Both the position numbers and the translations under genes were made by a program. This document shows positions 20,483 to 32,013 of a stretch of 64,000 nt of DNA, piece after piece. Source of the DNA: Perkinsus olseni (Eukaryota > Perkinsozoa > Perkinsida > Perkinsidae); contig JABANP010000049.1 of the NCBI GenBank assembly GCA_013115135.1, positions 1 through 64,000 on the forward strand, read 5' to 3'. Positions within the stretch are counted from its first letter, which is position 1. Every line of letters begins with the position of its first letter. The notes beneath the pieces are model-generated. The model did no database searches, was not told the DNA's origin, and saw only the letters and a list, made by a program, of their open reading frames with translations.

Positions 20483-21115
20483 TTACCGGGCAGAGTTGTT
20501 AGAAGACTTGCTCGTCGTCGAGGAGCTTCCGCTGCTCCTCTGTCCCTTGATAGACCTCGATCGACGAGAGCTGCATGGAAGGCCGCTATTAGTTCTGCGA
20601 AGATGAGCTGGTCGGGGTTCGAAGGCTGAATAAGATCGAACGCATCCGAAGCGACCGTGCCTGGTAACGCCTACGGCTGGCTGAGGGCTCGGTGAGGTAA
20701 AAACATTGTTTGCCAGCAGGGCTGGTCTGCAGCTTGCCCAATACCAACCACGGCTTGGCGAGGAAATCCACCTGAAGGCGGGTTCAGAATGTCTTCGAGA
20801 CCACTGATTTACTGATGTTGTGTTGAGGCCCTCGTAAGTAGGCCTTTCGACCCGAGTGTTGAGCGGATGGTAGTAGTGCTGCCATTGCTCCCGTCCTATG
20901 CACTCTCGCCAGTACTGGTCCTGAGAACGCAGCCGGGCTCGGCCGTCGCGAAGCCGTCTCAACAACAAGCCTTGGCAAGGGTTCGAAGGCACAGGGGCCC
21001 GTATAGTTAGTACGAGTAGGGAGACAGATGGTATGGCTCTACTAGTAAGCCAAAGCCTCACCTGTAGCCAAGGGACGGCCTCTATAAGGAAGTTGGAGTG
21101 ACCACAGCGTGCCAT
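20483..21115 (-). CDS. Unrecognised protein, 3-4 exons
   Basis: The minus-strand model starts MARCGHSNFLIEAVPWLQ. After an intron comes GLLLRRLRDGRARLRSQDQY ... EQWQHYYHPLNTRVERPTYE, then VDFLAKPWLVLGKLQTSPAG and CFYLTEPSAS, and a Ser/Arg-rich tail ending TTSKSSNNSAR. Candidate introns of about 44 nt with GT...CAG ends keep the frame; the last one removes the alternative stops. Aromatic-rich segments and an early basic region might fit a mitochondrial protein, but nothing is recognised. Confidence 0.4.
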   Translation of the reverse strand: MARCGHSNFLIEAVPWLQVRLWLTSRAIPSVSLLVLTIRAPVPSNPCQGLLLRRLRDGRARLRSQDQYWRECIGREQWQHYYHPLNTRVERPTYEGLNTTSVNQWSRRHSEPAFRWISSPSRGWYWASCRPALLANNVFTSPSPQPAVGVTRHGRFGCVRSYSAFEPRPAHLRRTNSGLPCSSRRSRSIKGQRSSGSSSTTSKSSNNSAR

Positions 21116-21245
21116 GGGGAAGTTTACTCGAGCCGATAGTTGACTACCACACTTCCACGAAATTTCGGGCGAGCGCTAATGATGTTGCGCACATTCTCTA
21201 TTCTACTGTCATACTTCACCGTGGTAGTTAGGTTTCCCTTTACTG

Positions 21246-22165
21246 ATGGCAGCCTCTGGAGGGGCGGCCATCTGGTCCATCTCGATGGTAGCCTTAACGC
21301 TACTCGTCATCCTAGGTCTTGGCGTGTTCGCTTGGACGACTTTCGTCGAGCTCCAACCGCCTCGTGCTGTGCGGAATAGTATGCTGACAGTTCTGCTGCT
21401 GATAACCTTACTGGAGGTAAGACATCACCATCATCAACTGCCGAGCAAAGCAGTCGTTTAGGTCTACCTGTACGCGGCCGGGCTGGCCTCTTGTCGATGG
21501 CTCAACTTCTTGTTCGTGGCTTTTCTGTGTAATTTCTGGGGTCTGTTCGACGTCCTGCGGACCTTCCCTCGCATACGGGACCTCGACTCCTGGCAGTCCG
21601 CCAAACTCACCGGTACGCTCCTCCCGAGGCTCTCCCACGTCGATGCTGTCCCTTCAGTTCTACTCATGTTGAAGACCTTTGCCTACTGCCTCTGCCTAGC
21701 TTACAACTCTAGTAGGGCGGTCCTTTTCATGATCACGACATTCACCAACGTTTGGCTTCTGCCGATAATGTAGCCAAAACCTTGGGCTGGGATACGCCCT
21801 GCGAGGCTCCGTTCAGGTTTCTGGTGGCCTTGCCTTATGGCTTCGAAGTCACTGAAGGACCGCGGCTGGATGAGCCCCACACGGAAGACAGTAGTTCGGC
21901 GGGGGCCCCGGCTGATTCCTACCGCTGTTTCAGTCGCGATAACGCTGTGGAGAGTCATCACAAGCCCAACCTACCGCAGCCAGGCTCTCATGCTCCTGCA
22001 GGACAGTCTGGACCGGGAAAGCACCGCCTTCATGAGGCTCTTCCCTTTGCCGTGCCAGAGGTGAACTCCTCTCGAGTCCGTAGTGGTTGAATACCCCACA
22101 GGTGGCTATCCGATCACAATGAGTATGTTGACCGCAAGCTCTGCCTTGGCCGCCGCTGCATCTGA
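21246..22165 (+). CDS. Multi-pass membrane protein, unknown
   Basis: Exon 1 (MAASGGAAIWSISMVALTLL...) holds two hydrophobic segments (SMVALTLLVILGLGVFAW and MLTVLLLITLLE). Intron 21417-21461 (45 nt) leads to VYLYAAGLASCRWLNFLFVA, FLCNFWGLFDVL and further segments to TFTNVWLLPIM. A third exon (YRSQALMLLQDSLDRESTAF) and a fourth (RWLSDHNEYVDRK...GRRCI, stop 22163-22165) probably follow. Otherwise the gene stops at 21773. Four or more transmembrane helices are expected. No family is recognised. Confidence 0.5.
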
Positions 22166-22291
22166 CTATGTCTTGGTAGTATCAAGAAGCTGTTATTCAT
22201 ATTAGAATCATGTCCACTTTACCATCATCGTTGTTGTCCCTTTTTTGAAACGTTCTCGAGTTGCTCATACGGGTCGGCAATTCCCAGTGGG

Positions 22292-22606
22292 TTACTGTTC
22301 CACGCATTCCGTCATGGACCACATCGACTGCTCGTCCTTCATGACTTCGTCCCGAGCGGTGACACGCCCCGTGGACCCGAAGCCAGAGTCCTTGTAAGCC
22401 AGCCGACGGCGAGTGTAAAACATGAGAGGGGTTAGATACGGACTGAGGAGTTGCGGCATCAGCACTGCTGGGCAGATATTCCCGAGACCACAGCGGGCGA
22501 AGAAGTAGCCTGATGCTGATGGGGTCCGTCTGAAAAGAGCCGCTCTCGTGTGCTCAGCCATTTGGTGAAGACCATGGGCTCCAACATGCCCTCGGCCTGG
22601 TGCCAT
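22292..22606 (-). CDS. Putative last exon of a small minus-strand gene
   Basis: Minus-strand reading FFARCGLGNICPAVLMPQLL, then a short hydrophobic part and a charged tail (DEVMKDEQSMWSMTECVEQ). It looks coding in composition, with a possible splice acceptor just before FFARC. Upstream minus exons up to about 22949 (MARTEQIETGSRPFVPPL) are possible. Product unknown. Confidence 0.35.
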   Translation of the reverse strand: MAPGRGHVGAHGLHQMAEHTRAALFRRTPSASGYFFARCGLGNICPAVLMPQLLSPYLTPLMFYTRRRLAYKDSGFGSTGRVTARDEVMKDEQSMWSMTECVEQ

Positions 22607-22949
22607 CCCTTATCGAGGGTATCCTGTGCGAGGAATTCCGATGTTAATGAGCTGCCTGAAGGATGGACTTATGATGGTAGTCTCATCGGGGGTCGTGGCT
22701 GTCATACTGACATTTGCGCTCACAACTTATCGTAGGAGTTTGTTGACTTGAGACGCGAAACCGGAAACCTGTGGTACGATATTCTAGCAGGTTGCTTTGA
22801 TGACGTGACGGACCAGATGGAACCCTGGACTCTAACACACACGAGATTGTCGAGTCGAAGCCTTTACGAGAGGCGGAACAAATGGGCGGCTGCCGGTTTC
22901 GATCTGTTCCGTCCTCGCCATACTGATGTAGTATTGCGTTCACGTCGTA

Positions 22950-23473
22950 CTTCTCATGGGAGAGTTGAGAGCAGTTACCAAAACGAGGGAAGGCACCCCA
23001 CTGGGTGACATCAGAAATTGGCTCCAAATTGGTAGGAGACAAGACGGTTAGCGATCGCTAGCTGTGAGTGCTGCACTCAGGACACTGTGCGGACCAGTGC
23101 TGCAGCCAAATGGTCTTGCGGTAGTGCCTACGAGATGCACAAGCCAACAGCAGTGACGGAAGCCGTTGTGGTGGAGCCACAATGTCTATCCTCGTGCTAA
23201 GTTCGTTGCGGCTTCTACCATGAGCAGATCGCATGTTCAGTAGTCCTCCTTGCTGTCCGACCTGTCCGGCTGTTGTGTTCCTAGTTGGGTGTATCAAGAT
23301 TCGGGATCGCTAGCTCTGGCTATCTTTTAATTCTTCCTCGTGGTATCTTAGGTCGATCATAGTCTCTCGCGGACTACAAGATACCATGTTAGGTCTAGCT
23401 CAATTCCGTGTTTCCGCAGCCTCAAGTAAGAATTAGTTTCTTCAGCGTTCCCTCGGCTGTTGAGGGTTCCACC
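22950..23473. other. Spacer without a supported gene
   Basis: No consistent frame, repeat or RNA gene is seen. It is likely the upstream region shared by the flanking divergent genes. Confidence 0.3.
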
Positions 23474-24458
23474 ATGGGTCCCCGTAAGAAGCCGGGTCCC
23501 AAACCCGGGACGAAGAAGCCTTCTACCGGACTGGGCGGGCAACCTGATGATGATGGTTATGCTCCCTTCCGCAAGCTGGTCAACCATCCACCCCTCGTAC
23601 CCTCCTCGGCAGTACGACTCCTTCGTTCTTCATTCGACCAGTGAGCGCTTCGTTTAGGTCTACGCTACGTTCCTTGGTACGGAGGTGGGGTCGGACACGG
23701 AGAGCGCTAGAAAGTAATACCGGGGTGGGGGTGTCGAGGGAGGGCGGAGATGGAATCTTAAATCTTTCGGTGCTGAGTGATAGTTTTTTGTTTGCTCCAC
23801 AGTCGGTTCTTTAGTCTCTTGTACGGTCTCGTAGTACTTCCACGGTGAGTGAGGCTGTCCCATCTGGAGGTCATGTGCTGTTCATCAGACGGACAGTGGG
23901 CGCCCTCTGCCACATACTTGAGAACTCGGATCTCCCTCGAGAAGAGGAGGACGCGATCGTGTCGGTCATAATGAAGGCCATGATAAGGGTGCCGGATCCG
24001 GTAGTTTGTGGGGTTAATCGCCAAATTTGATTGGGCGTACGACTCGGTACGCGCGTCGCTGTTGGGCACCGTCATCTTCTCAGAGCCGGGGGGATCCGAG
24101 GGTGTTCAACTGCTTCGAGGCGTGGGCTCAGAAGGAGATGTGCAAAGCGAAGGATAAGGATCCTGAGCGGTGAGAGAAAAGATGCAGCGATCATTCCGAA
24201 GCTTCGCAATAGTTGGGCTGAAAATTCGGCAAAGAATTGTTGGAAAATCTGGTCAGGTACCAAGCGATTGTTGGGGCCCTCATGGAGATCTACAACAAAA
24301 AGCTGAACAGAACATATCCCAAGTACAGCCTCGTACAAGGACAGCAGTCACGGGAGGCCGTTCTTCTCAGGTTGATACGCGATCCGGGCGCCGAACACGC
24401 CATCTTCCGGTCGGCACTGATGCATTATTGCGCTACTGGGAGTTTAGAGGCATGGTAG
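23474..24458 (+). CDS. Unrecognised multi-exon protein
   Basis: It starts MGPRKKPGPKPGTKKPSTG, a Lys/Pro-rich tail. Short exons follow: VYATFLGTEVGSDTESARK, FFSLLYGLVVLP, HVLFIRRTVGALCHILENSD plus DLPREEEDAIVSVIMKAMIR, PRVFNCFEAWAQKEMCKAKD, and YQAIVGALMEIYNKKLNRTY ... AIFRSALMHYCATGSLEAW. Splice sites are GT...AG with introns of about 40-90 nt. The helical exons look like one folded domain, but I cannot name it. Further exons may extend to about 25440. Confidence 0.45.
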
Positions 24459-25443
24459 CCGGCAGGGCTTGCAACCCGTGGACTATCATGGCTTTGTAGT
24501 TTACACGATCTACAGAGGAAGACTCGACAGTGGAACGTCTTGCCACGTCGGGACAAGCCGAAGCCCAAAGGAGATGACGGTGGGTTCGCCTTCACTCTGG
24601 TACCCCAGAGGTTTCGGACAGCACCCGTCTTCAGATGTGGAGCTTTCCAGCGGATCCTACAGTTCTGGGTCTATGAGCTCATATGAGATCGACGAAAATG
24701 CCGAGTCGAACTCCCGTCCGAAGAGTTTGTGGTCCGTGAGGTACGTTCTTCTGCCTTATGCTGTCGTGCGGCCGGGAAGAAAATCCAACTCGATCAACAG
24801 TAAAATCGCAGACACCGATCATGATCACTTCGTGTATAATCTCTCAACAGTCTCATTCCGTTCAGTACGAGAATAGGTCATGAGAATCCGTGCTACGGAG
24901 TCCGACTCGGACTGTCCGAGCTTAGTGTTGGTGTCACTGGCATCTACGTCCTCGAATCCAACGGGCTTACACAAGGCTATGATCGTTATTGAGACCGTGT
25001 TGAAGATGCGTGTAAGTTACACGGTGTCGCAAGGCGGCCCTGCCAGGGCCTGTGAGTCGCAGTCTGCGACCACTTCTCTCCGTCCTGGTTTTTGCCCAAC
25101 CTCGATAGAGCAACTTGCCCTGAAGTTCACGACCGGATATCAACAGGAAGCTGGCAACTTGCGGGAGGCAAGTGTAACCTGGAATGGCTGGCACCCCATC
25201 AGCGGCAGATGCTCCAATTGCGGCGCGACAAGTCACGCACACGTGAAGGAGCTTGTTGTACCTAGAATTTGCATGGGCGGTGGGGCGAGGGCTGGAGGTC
25301 CCTCTACCCCTCGTGTTAAGAGAAAGGAGTTATACGAGCCTTCTGTTAGTTGGGCGCTGCAGAAGAGTAGCGGGGCTTTGCGATCGTGTGAGACGTCTAC
25401 GCCCAGTAGTAGGCCTGTGGCTACGCACGACCGGAATTCTTAG
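24459..25443 (+). other. Ambiguous coding stretch
   Basis: Long open frames in two registers (24469-24876 and 24880-25443) compete with other readable pieces such as RRDKPKPKGDDGGFAFTLV and CYGVRLGLSELSVGVTGIYV. These could be exons of the gene starting at 23474 or of a second gene. I cannot choose a model. Confidence 0.3.
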
Positions 25444-25981
25444 AGGGAGTCGCACAACGAGTTTGTCGGCGTGAATTCCTCAGCGTGCAAGGCGACCTAT
25501 CAGGCTTCTGCCTGGAGCGAGTGAGCATCCCAAACTTTCTACACATCAGGACCCTTCTCTCAGTGATATCATGCGACAGATTGTTGGCTCGGATGCTCGA
25601 CAGGACTTGACGCCGGCGATGTCATCGAGCGTCAAGGTCGGATATATAAGTGTTTGCAGGGTCTCTGATACTCTTTACTGCCCACGGCGGGCAGACTGCG
25701 ATTGCCCGCGCTGCCGAGGCTGCTTCGGCGAGGCAGCGGTTGCAGGCGTGAGCTCGGAGCGTGGAGGGAAGACTGAGAGAGAAGGGATCAAAGAAGCGTA
25801 TTCCTATGAGCTCTTGTTACTTCTTCATATCAACTTTCTATTCTCTGCCACAGTTCTAGCTGATATTCCGTCTTCGATGGGCGTTAACCTCTGATTCTGC
25901 GTGCCGTGAAAATGACGAAAAAATGGACAAAATGAAAATCGAGTACAAATGACGACTAAAACGTTTGATAAGCCCTAATCT
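25444..25981. other. Spacer without a supported gene
   Basis: Includes AT-rich sequence near 25900-25960 and a small G/C stem (ggctgcttcggcgaggcagc, near 25717). No gene is recognised. Confidence 0.3.
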
Positions 25982-27064
25982 ATGGCTGTCGAGAGTGCTC
26001 ACTCACTTTTGCCAAGTAAACTTGTAGCTCCTCTTCTTCTCACCGAAGTGATGCCATCGAGGCTCTCCGCTCCTGTGACGATCTCGGCTCAGATACAGTG
26101 AGGTTGCCGCCGAGTGGGAGCGAGTACTCAAACAGGCTGTCCACCCAGAGCGGCATCGGAAAAGTAACCGGGAGTATGCATCATCCTCCCCCCTATTGCC
26201 TCATCCTCAGAGGTGGATCCTGATGAACTCCAGCGGCAAGTCTTTCAAATGGGTGACGAGCCATGGCGGATAACTCAGGCTGGCCTCGTGAAAGTGAGAA
26301 GGCTGTCTGCTGCGAGTTGGTTCGTTTCCCTTCATAACCAGCGTCTACGCAGATACTGTACGCCGCAGCATCCCTGTCTCGCGAGGGAGCCACGAGGATT
26401 GAGCTCCCGGAATGGTTCTTGGAGGAGCTAACGTTGTGGACGCCGGATAAGCACGACTTCGAGCACCATATCATCGCTCTGCGAAAAGTATCTCCATTGA
26501 CGTCTGCCTCTGTTGTGATAATTGTTAACAGTTACCAACGTTTAACATCCATCGAGAGCTGCTCATGCGCCTTCTGCGGTGCGAGAGTCAATCAAGCAGC
26601 TTACAGGACATGACTGATACCGTCAACACTCTAGTGAACGCTCGCATTCAGTTTGACGAGGACCCAGCAGCGCCGAAAGGGTGGGGTCCCCCAATCCGCA
26701 CAGCCCTGCTGATCGCGCTGTTCTCTTTCAGAGCTCCGTATGCCGAGTCGAACGGCCTCGTGTTTGACGCCGATCGCATACGTCTGTGGTACAATCTTTT
26801 CTGGTGTCCTTCGGGTCTGAGACTTCGTCCGGCTGCCGTCTGTCGATTGAGTGTTGCCGTACTTCTCCAATTTTGTGCAAAAAATTGGCGAGCCATGAGG
26901 ATCCCCGGAGGGGTTACTGCAATGGCCGCTCGAGTGTCCGAGGCTACTCAAGCTTCCAAGTCTGAGGCTTGGGCTGGCGTTGACAAGAAGGACGTTCTGG
27001 TCGATATGCTGCGGAAGAAACAGACGGCTGCGGGGCGATCGGGCTTCGACTTCGACGCGTGGTG
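25982..27064 (+). CDS. Unrecognised alpha-helical protein, multi-exon
   Basis: Plausible exons include MAVESAHSLLP at 25982, AVHPERHRK, VDPDELQRQVFQMGDEPWRI, ILYAASLSREGATRIELPEW ... FLEELTLWTPDKHDFEHHII, and LPTFNIHRELLMRLLRCESQ, then a long final exon ending KKDVLVDMLRKKQTAAGR...DFDAW with a stop at 27062-27064. Introns of 38-50 nt with GT...CAG ends join them. Acidic and helical, no signal peptide. The middle of the last exon may hide one or two more introns. Function unknown. Confidence 0.5.
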
Positions 27065-27538
27065 ACAATTGTCAGTTTCATAAACAACTGTTCCATTGCC
27101 GCAAATAGTGCACCGTTCCTTTACGTTATGATACCTTCCGAGTTGTATCGCAGTGGTGACAAGTAGACGAATTGTACAAGGCAAGCTCGGGAGAACCGAG
27201 TATTTGTCAGCAAGCCACGCAAACCAGTTGCATTAGCCAATCAATCCCCTGAAGTAAGCTAACGAGCCCATGCGCTCGAAGAACTGTTGTTTGTATGGTT
27301 GAGCTCGCGAACGCAATGGCCAACAACGGAGACGTTCTCCACGCGGATTATCGACTCGTCCGAAATTATCAGATCACCAGTTGTCACTTGTGAACGCAAC
27401 AGCTTCGAGAGCATCAGTGCATAGCACAATGAATTCACGTGGTGTCGCCCCAGCCCCATCTCGTCTCGCAGTGCGCGGTAGAGAGGGCGAGCTGCAGCAG
27501 CACCAAAGGAAACTAGCGAAAATATATCAGATAAGCCA
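27065..27538. other. Spacer between convergent genes
   Basis: 3' regions of the plus-strand helical gene and the minus-strand carrier gene. No gene or repeat is recognised. Confidence 0.35.
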
Positions 27539-28444
27539 TTAGTCTACTTGGCAGCCCCACATCATTTTGAACCGAGGGACGAGTACTGCCAACAGGGCAC
27601 CAGAGCAGCCTAAGTACACCGACTTCACGGCGAAACCAGCGTACAGGCCGCTGAACCCTCGAGCGGCGTAGATGTCCGCAGCTGTTCTGAAGACATCCGA
27701 CACACCAGAAACGAAGTAGCTAGGCGTCAACTTGGGACGAGCAACGGCCGGGTTGAAGGTCTCAGTGATGGCGTTCTTTTGAATGACCGTCCGGACGACG
27801 TCAGTCCAGCAGTTCAGGACGACGCCGAACACACCAGCGCCGAAACCTGCGACGCTATCAGAGAGAGTGCTGTCTCTACCAAATACCCTTCGAGTAACCT
27901 GCTTGCACTTATCCAGTGACATGAAGTAACCAGCGGACCATACAAACTGCCGCATCTGCATGCCACCGAAGCCGAGGTAAAAACCGCTGAACCCTCGAGT
28001 CTTCCAGAGGTGAGAGAGGACGTCCGCAGTGCTCTTAAACCGTCCGGTGGCGTCCAACTGCATTGCCAATTTGGCATTTTCGAACGGGGAAATGACGACC
28101 ATCTCGGGAATTGTCGCGACCCCGCCAGCAACCCCTTTGGTGAAGGAGGTCCCTTCGCTCTGCTTCTTGCCGAACAACATCTTGTGACAGATCGGCTGCA
28201 GCCAAAACTTGATAGACCGAGAGAAAGTGGCACGCGCCATCTCGGCACCGATGCCTTTGGAAACGAAGCCTTTCATGCCGTGAGCGTTGTAGAAGTCTTT
28301 CATGAGGTTGGGGACGCTCGTCTTGACTCCGGATGCTTGGGACATGGCCATGGCCCGGACGATGTCTACCGGATAGAGAGTCACTGCGGTGACGACAGCC
28401 GCCCCGGTTACTGGTGGTAGTGAGATTAATGCTGCGAGAGACAT
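27539..28444 (-). CDS. Mitochondrial carrier family protein
   Basis: Intronless. Carriers of this family move metabolites across the inner mitochondrial membrane using three repeats of two helices. Visible signature motifs are LYPVDIVRAM in repeat 1 (PxDxxR), ISPFENAKLAMQ in repeat 2 (PxExxK), and NCWTDVVRTVIQ in repeat 3, where the usual proline is replaced (CWTDVVR). Repeat-end glycine motifs such as GFSGFYLGFGGMQMRQ and GFSGLYAGFAVKSV fit. The start at 28444 (MSLAALISLPPVTGA) gives about 301 residues, the family length; the frame is open up to an ATG at 28525, which would add a 27-residue leader. Substrate cannot be told. Confidence 0.8.
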   Translation of the reverse strand: MSLAALISLPPVTGAAVVTAVTLYPVDIVRAMAMSQASGVKTSVPNLMKDFYNAHGMKGFVSKGIGAEMARATFSRSIKFWLQPICHKMLFGKKQSEGTSFTKGVAGGVATIPEMVVISPFENAKLAMQLDATGRFKSTADVLSHLWKTRGFSGFYLGFGGMQMRQFVWSAGYFMSLDKCKQVTRRVFGRDSTLSDSVAGFGAGVFGVVLNCWTDVVRTVIQKNAITETFNPAVARPKLTPSYFVSGVSDVFRTAADIYAARGFSGLYAGFAVKSVYLGCSGALLAVLVPRFKMMWGCQVD

Positions 28445-29251
28445 ATAGTAGAGGAAGGAACGATAGCAGTAAAACGACGGAAAACTGACCAGCGGGCGGT
28501 AGGGATGAACGAACGCCGGAAACAAGTGAAACCAGGAAGTGTTTATTGAACTTTCAAACCACCCGAACTAAGGTGAGGTTCTCTCAGAGAACCAGAGAAC
28601 TTCTCTGGCTTAGTTCAAGCCGTACATGGGAGTCGAGACTCGGCCGTGAGGCTGTCCCCGCAAGGTGCCATTTTATTCCTCAGCAGACTTTGGCACGCTA
28701 GCTGCCAATAAGCAACTGCTAGCTCGCAAAGTGCTCCGATATTTGCAAGAAAAATGCATGAAAGGCTTCAAAATTCCGGGTTTGCGGGGCCGGGGTTGAA
28801 GGTTGAGATCCGGCGTGGAGAAGACGAGCCAGGTTTTCTTAGAGGGCTTATCTTCAGAGGGTAGGGTTCCCGACTAATACTGGACACAGACGCGACGGAG
28901 CCGAGGATACGCGTGCGTCACAATGGATGCAGCACGCGTGGCATACGCGGTGATTGCTCAATCTAATGTCGTCATCGACCGCATTGGGATCTGCCTTGGT
29001 TTCCTCTAGAGGCTCACCCAAGCAGAGAAGTTAAAACTGGTGTGGTATGGACTTCAAAATTCATAGCGGGGACGTTGCTCCTTCTTGAGTCTTGCAAGCT
29101 CCTGCTTGCAAGACTTCGCAGGCGTGAGGACTGGGAAGGCGCATCGATTGGCGTCGTCCTCTGCTGAGCCCTCGGACCCTCCTTCGTACCCTCGAGGCTG
29201 CAGCCTAGGGCAGCTCCCGTGGCTCAGTTGTTTGCATGGGTTCGTTGATTT
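28445..29251. other. Divergent spacer with two hairpins
   Basis: Region between the carrier and the coiled-coil gene. One nested hairpin lies at 28565-28616 (outer gaactaag/cttagttc, inner ggttctct c agagaacc). Another lies at 29088-29115 (agtcttgcaag, 6-nt loop, cttgcaagact). No gene is recognised. The coiled-coil gene may have 5' exons here (candidate ATGs near 28923 and 29047). Confidence 0.5.
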
Positions 29252-31832
29252 AATGGTTGTCTTTTGTCACGGGAACCAACAGCAGCAGCAAGTAGAGGCC
29301 TCCGACACTGAGGAGGAGCCTCCAGTGAGTCACCGAGGAGTGGAGCCTTCGAAGGGAAGGTTCGGAGAATGCCGAGGGCGGGAAGGCATACCGGTCATCA
29401 CTTTGAGCGACTTCAACAGCCTTATCACGACCGGGACGTTTCACGAGAAGCCACTGAGGGCGCCCCCAGTGAGAGGGTCGGAGACGAAGCGGTCGGGGAA
29501 GGCCTCGCAGGACCCGAAGACGGGAGCTCTGGTTGAGAAGGGATATAACATCCCCCAGGAAGCGGCTGCCATTGAGTGGCCAAGTCCAGCAGGGGAAGGG
29601 ATCTATTACGAAGAGGATGTTCCGCTCGGTCAGCGAACTGTGGGAGAGGCGATAAGACTCGACACGCGGACTTTCTACCTCGGGGAGACATGTGAAACCC
29701 AGGAAGAGGTGGACCGGAGGGAGAAAGAAAAACGGCAGCGGTCAGGGTTTACTCCTACAGGGCCTGATGTTGTATCCGCTGTGGTAGGTACCGTGATGAG
29801 CTGGAGGCCCAGGTGGCTGAGCGGGAGGCGGCGAGGAAGCGGCTGAGTGGCAGTCAGGCGTGCACAGCGGACGACAGTGAGGGCACTCTGTCGTCGGACT
29901 CTCCGTGCAGTATGGTGAGCCTCGGGATGCAGTCGAGTGACGACCATAAGAGGGAAGAGAAGGAGAAACGGGTAAGGGGCAACGTCGTGGCGATGGTTCC
30001 CATGTAGAGGTGTCTTCGCAGGCGAGGTTGAAGGCGATTTTAGATGAACAGGTTGCCGAGCAGGCTGAGCTGAGGGCAAGGCTGCTGCAGGTGGTCCCTT
30101 CCAGACCGTGGGGGGCGATGATATTCATCACTTCCTCAGGAGAGGGCAGCTCGAGAGGCGGCGGAGGAGGAGAGGGTGAGGAGAGAGATCGTGGAGCTGG
30201 CTGTGCGGGAGGCCCGACAGAGGCAGCGAGAGCGAACGTCGCCCCATGCCTGCGGGGAGGGGAGTCCCCGTCGAAGCGTGCAGCCTTCCCATGATGGGGA
30301 TGAGCCTCCGGCCCGAACAGTGCGTGAACAGCCAGCGTCAGTCGTGCGGTGGCCTCCTCGTCTTTCTCTCCCTTTGGAGTCCCCTAGGGTCGAGGAGGGA
30401 GACCTCGAGCAGACCGCTCCTCGACGCCTGGGGCTCGTCCACACTCTGGCCGCCCGAACTTCACAGGGGGCGGCGGTCCGGCCAGTGTCACCGTCCGTAG
30501 CGTTGCGGCAAGCTTTACTCGTCTCTGCTCGACGAGACTTCCCTTCCGAGCCCTCGACGCACCGGTCACTCGACAGGGTCGGTAGCAAGATAGAGGGGGT
30601 CGCCGGGACTATGGGGACCCTACATAACCGCTTCGGCGGGGAGGAGCATCGGGAGGGGGGCCTCAGTAGCAGCCCACGGGTGGCCCGGCGGAAGTACCTC
30701 GTTCCTAGAAACGGCAGGGATGAGCGGGAGGAGGCCCGAAGCGATAAGACCCCGAGAGTCGCCGATTCTCTCAGCTCGAGCGTCGGAAACAGCAACAGGG
30801 AGATGGTGGCGTTCCTGAGGAGCAACCTGGGTAAGGCGCCTGGGCGATGGGGGGCCGCAGCCAAAGCGAAGCTGAGCATTCGAGACGGCCGACCGATGAG
30901 GGACAGCAGGCAGGGGTCGTTGATAGCGGAGCGAAGCATGGCGAATATTAGCAAGTTCGTGACGTCTGATTTGATGATGGGCACTTGGAAGGCACCAGAC
31001 TGGCCGGAGGAAGACCGACTGAGTAGAAACACCTTCTTGGCAAAGTCCGCGGAGCTCTTGTCAGGTGGCAGTAGCGAGGACAGCTCTTCGGGTCCCGAGA
31101 CCCCACCCTACACCGAGCGAACGGTCGAACGAAGATCAGTCGCTGACGAAGATGATGAGTGGTCGGACAGTCCATCCCTGTCGGGCGATGAAGAGCCGAG
31201 CGATGAGCTGGACAGTTTCGGGAGTGGTGGAGCAGCCGTTGACGTAACGGCCTCTGTCGTCTTCCTCACTGTATTGCGCTTCGGCCAGTCCCGTCGACAC
31301 TCATCCTCTCTGTCATCGAGTTCATGGGGAGAAGGAAGCCTCAGCGGTCGAATGCCGGGCAGCCGTTGGTCGAGCGCCCACTACTCGGCCCTCATCGGAA
31401 CAGTCCTGGTCACGGAGGGCCTCGACTGTGCTAACGATATTGCCGAGGTAGGTCCTCTTGCCCGAGTGAACGCTCACGTTCCCTTCCTTCAGATTCTGCA
31501 CGCCCTCCAAGACCGGGCGATCGTTGCGGAACAGGTGACGCGGCGACGCCTTCAGCATCATCACAGTTCACTTTCAGTTGTCATCGTCGAGCGATGACGG
31601 CCGAACTTCGGATGGCTCGAGCGACTCTAGCTTCTTCCAGGAATTTGAGGAGGGCGCCGCCGCCGGCCTCCTGTCAATAGCCGAGGAGGACGAGGAGCTC
31701 AGCTTCGTGCCGGACGAATCTGGCTCGGTCGGTGGGAGTCCTCTCGTCACCGACCGACCAAGCTCGGCTTTCCTGGATGATGCTGCTGGTACGGGCGGTT
31801 GGTCCGAGTCCAGTAGCAGTATCTTTGGTTGA
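29252..31832 (+). CDS. Coiled-coil, serine-rich cytoskeletal-type protein
   Basis: Large multi-exon gene. The first clear exon has ITLSDFNSLITTGTFHE and EKGYNIPQEAAAIEWP. Coiled-coil exons follow: EVDRREKEKRQR|YRDELEAQVAEREAARKRL, ARLKAILDEQVAEQAELRAR, and ERAAREAAEEERVRREIVEL. A long Arg/Ser/Pro-rich region then runs to about 31450. After two more introns (about 45 nt each) the tail is acidic and serine-rich (SSDDGRTSDGSSDSSFFQEF ... SESSSSIFG), with a stop at 31832. The R/E-rich heptads resemble ciliary or centrosomal coiled-coil proteins; that is only a resemblance. The 5' end is uncertain, as a further upstream exon is likely. Confidence 0.65.
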
Positions 31833-32013
31833 CTCATGCTGATAGCATGTTGTTATACTTGTTTGTCCCCGTGTCCGTGAACCCGAAGTGCTTGCGTTGG
31901 CAACAGTACTACTGATAACACGACACAGGAAAGTGAAACACGGGGGGTATTTGAAAGGATGGCTTCTTGTGTAGCGGCGGTGAGTTTATAAATAGTATTC
32001 GATGACGGTGAGC

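Noticed and set aside
20351..20629. Plus-strand 92-codon ORF
   Set aside because: Overlaps the minus-strand Ser/Arg-rich last exon, whose model has consistent splice sites. The Arg-rich reading is a complement effect.
22683..23042. 119-codon minus-strand ORF as one exon
   Set aside because: A different minus frame (MARTEQIETG...) with splice sites reads more like protein. Neither is convincing, so only the last exon was listed.
30136..31032. 298-codon minus-strand ORF
   Set aside because: Antisense to the long Arg/Ser-rich exon of the coiled-coil gene, whose frame is supported by splice sites and composition.
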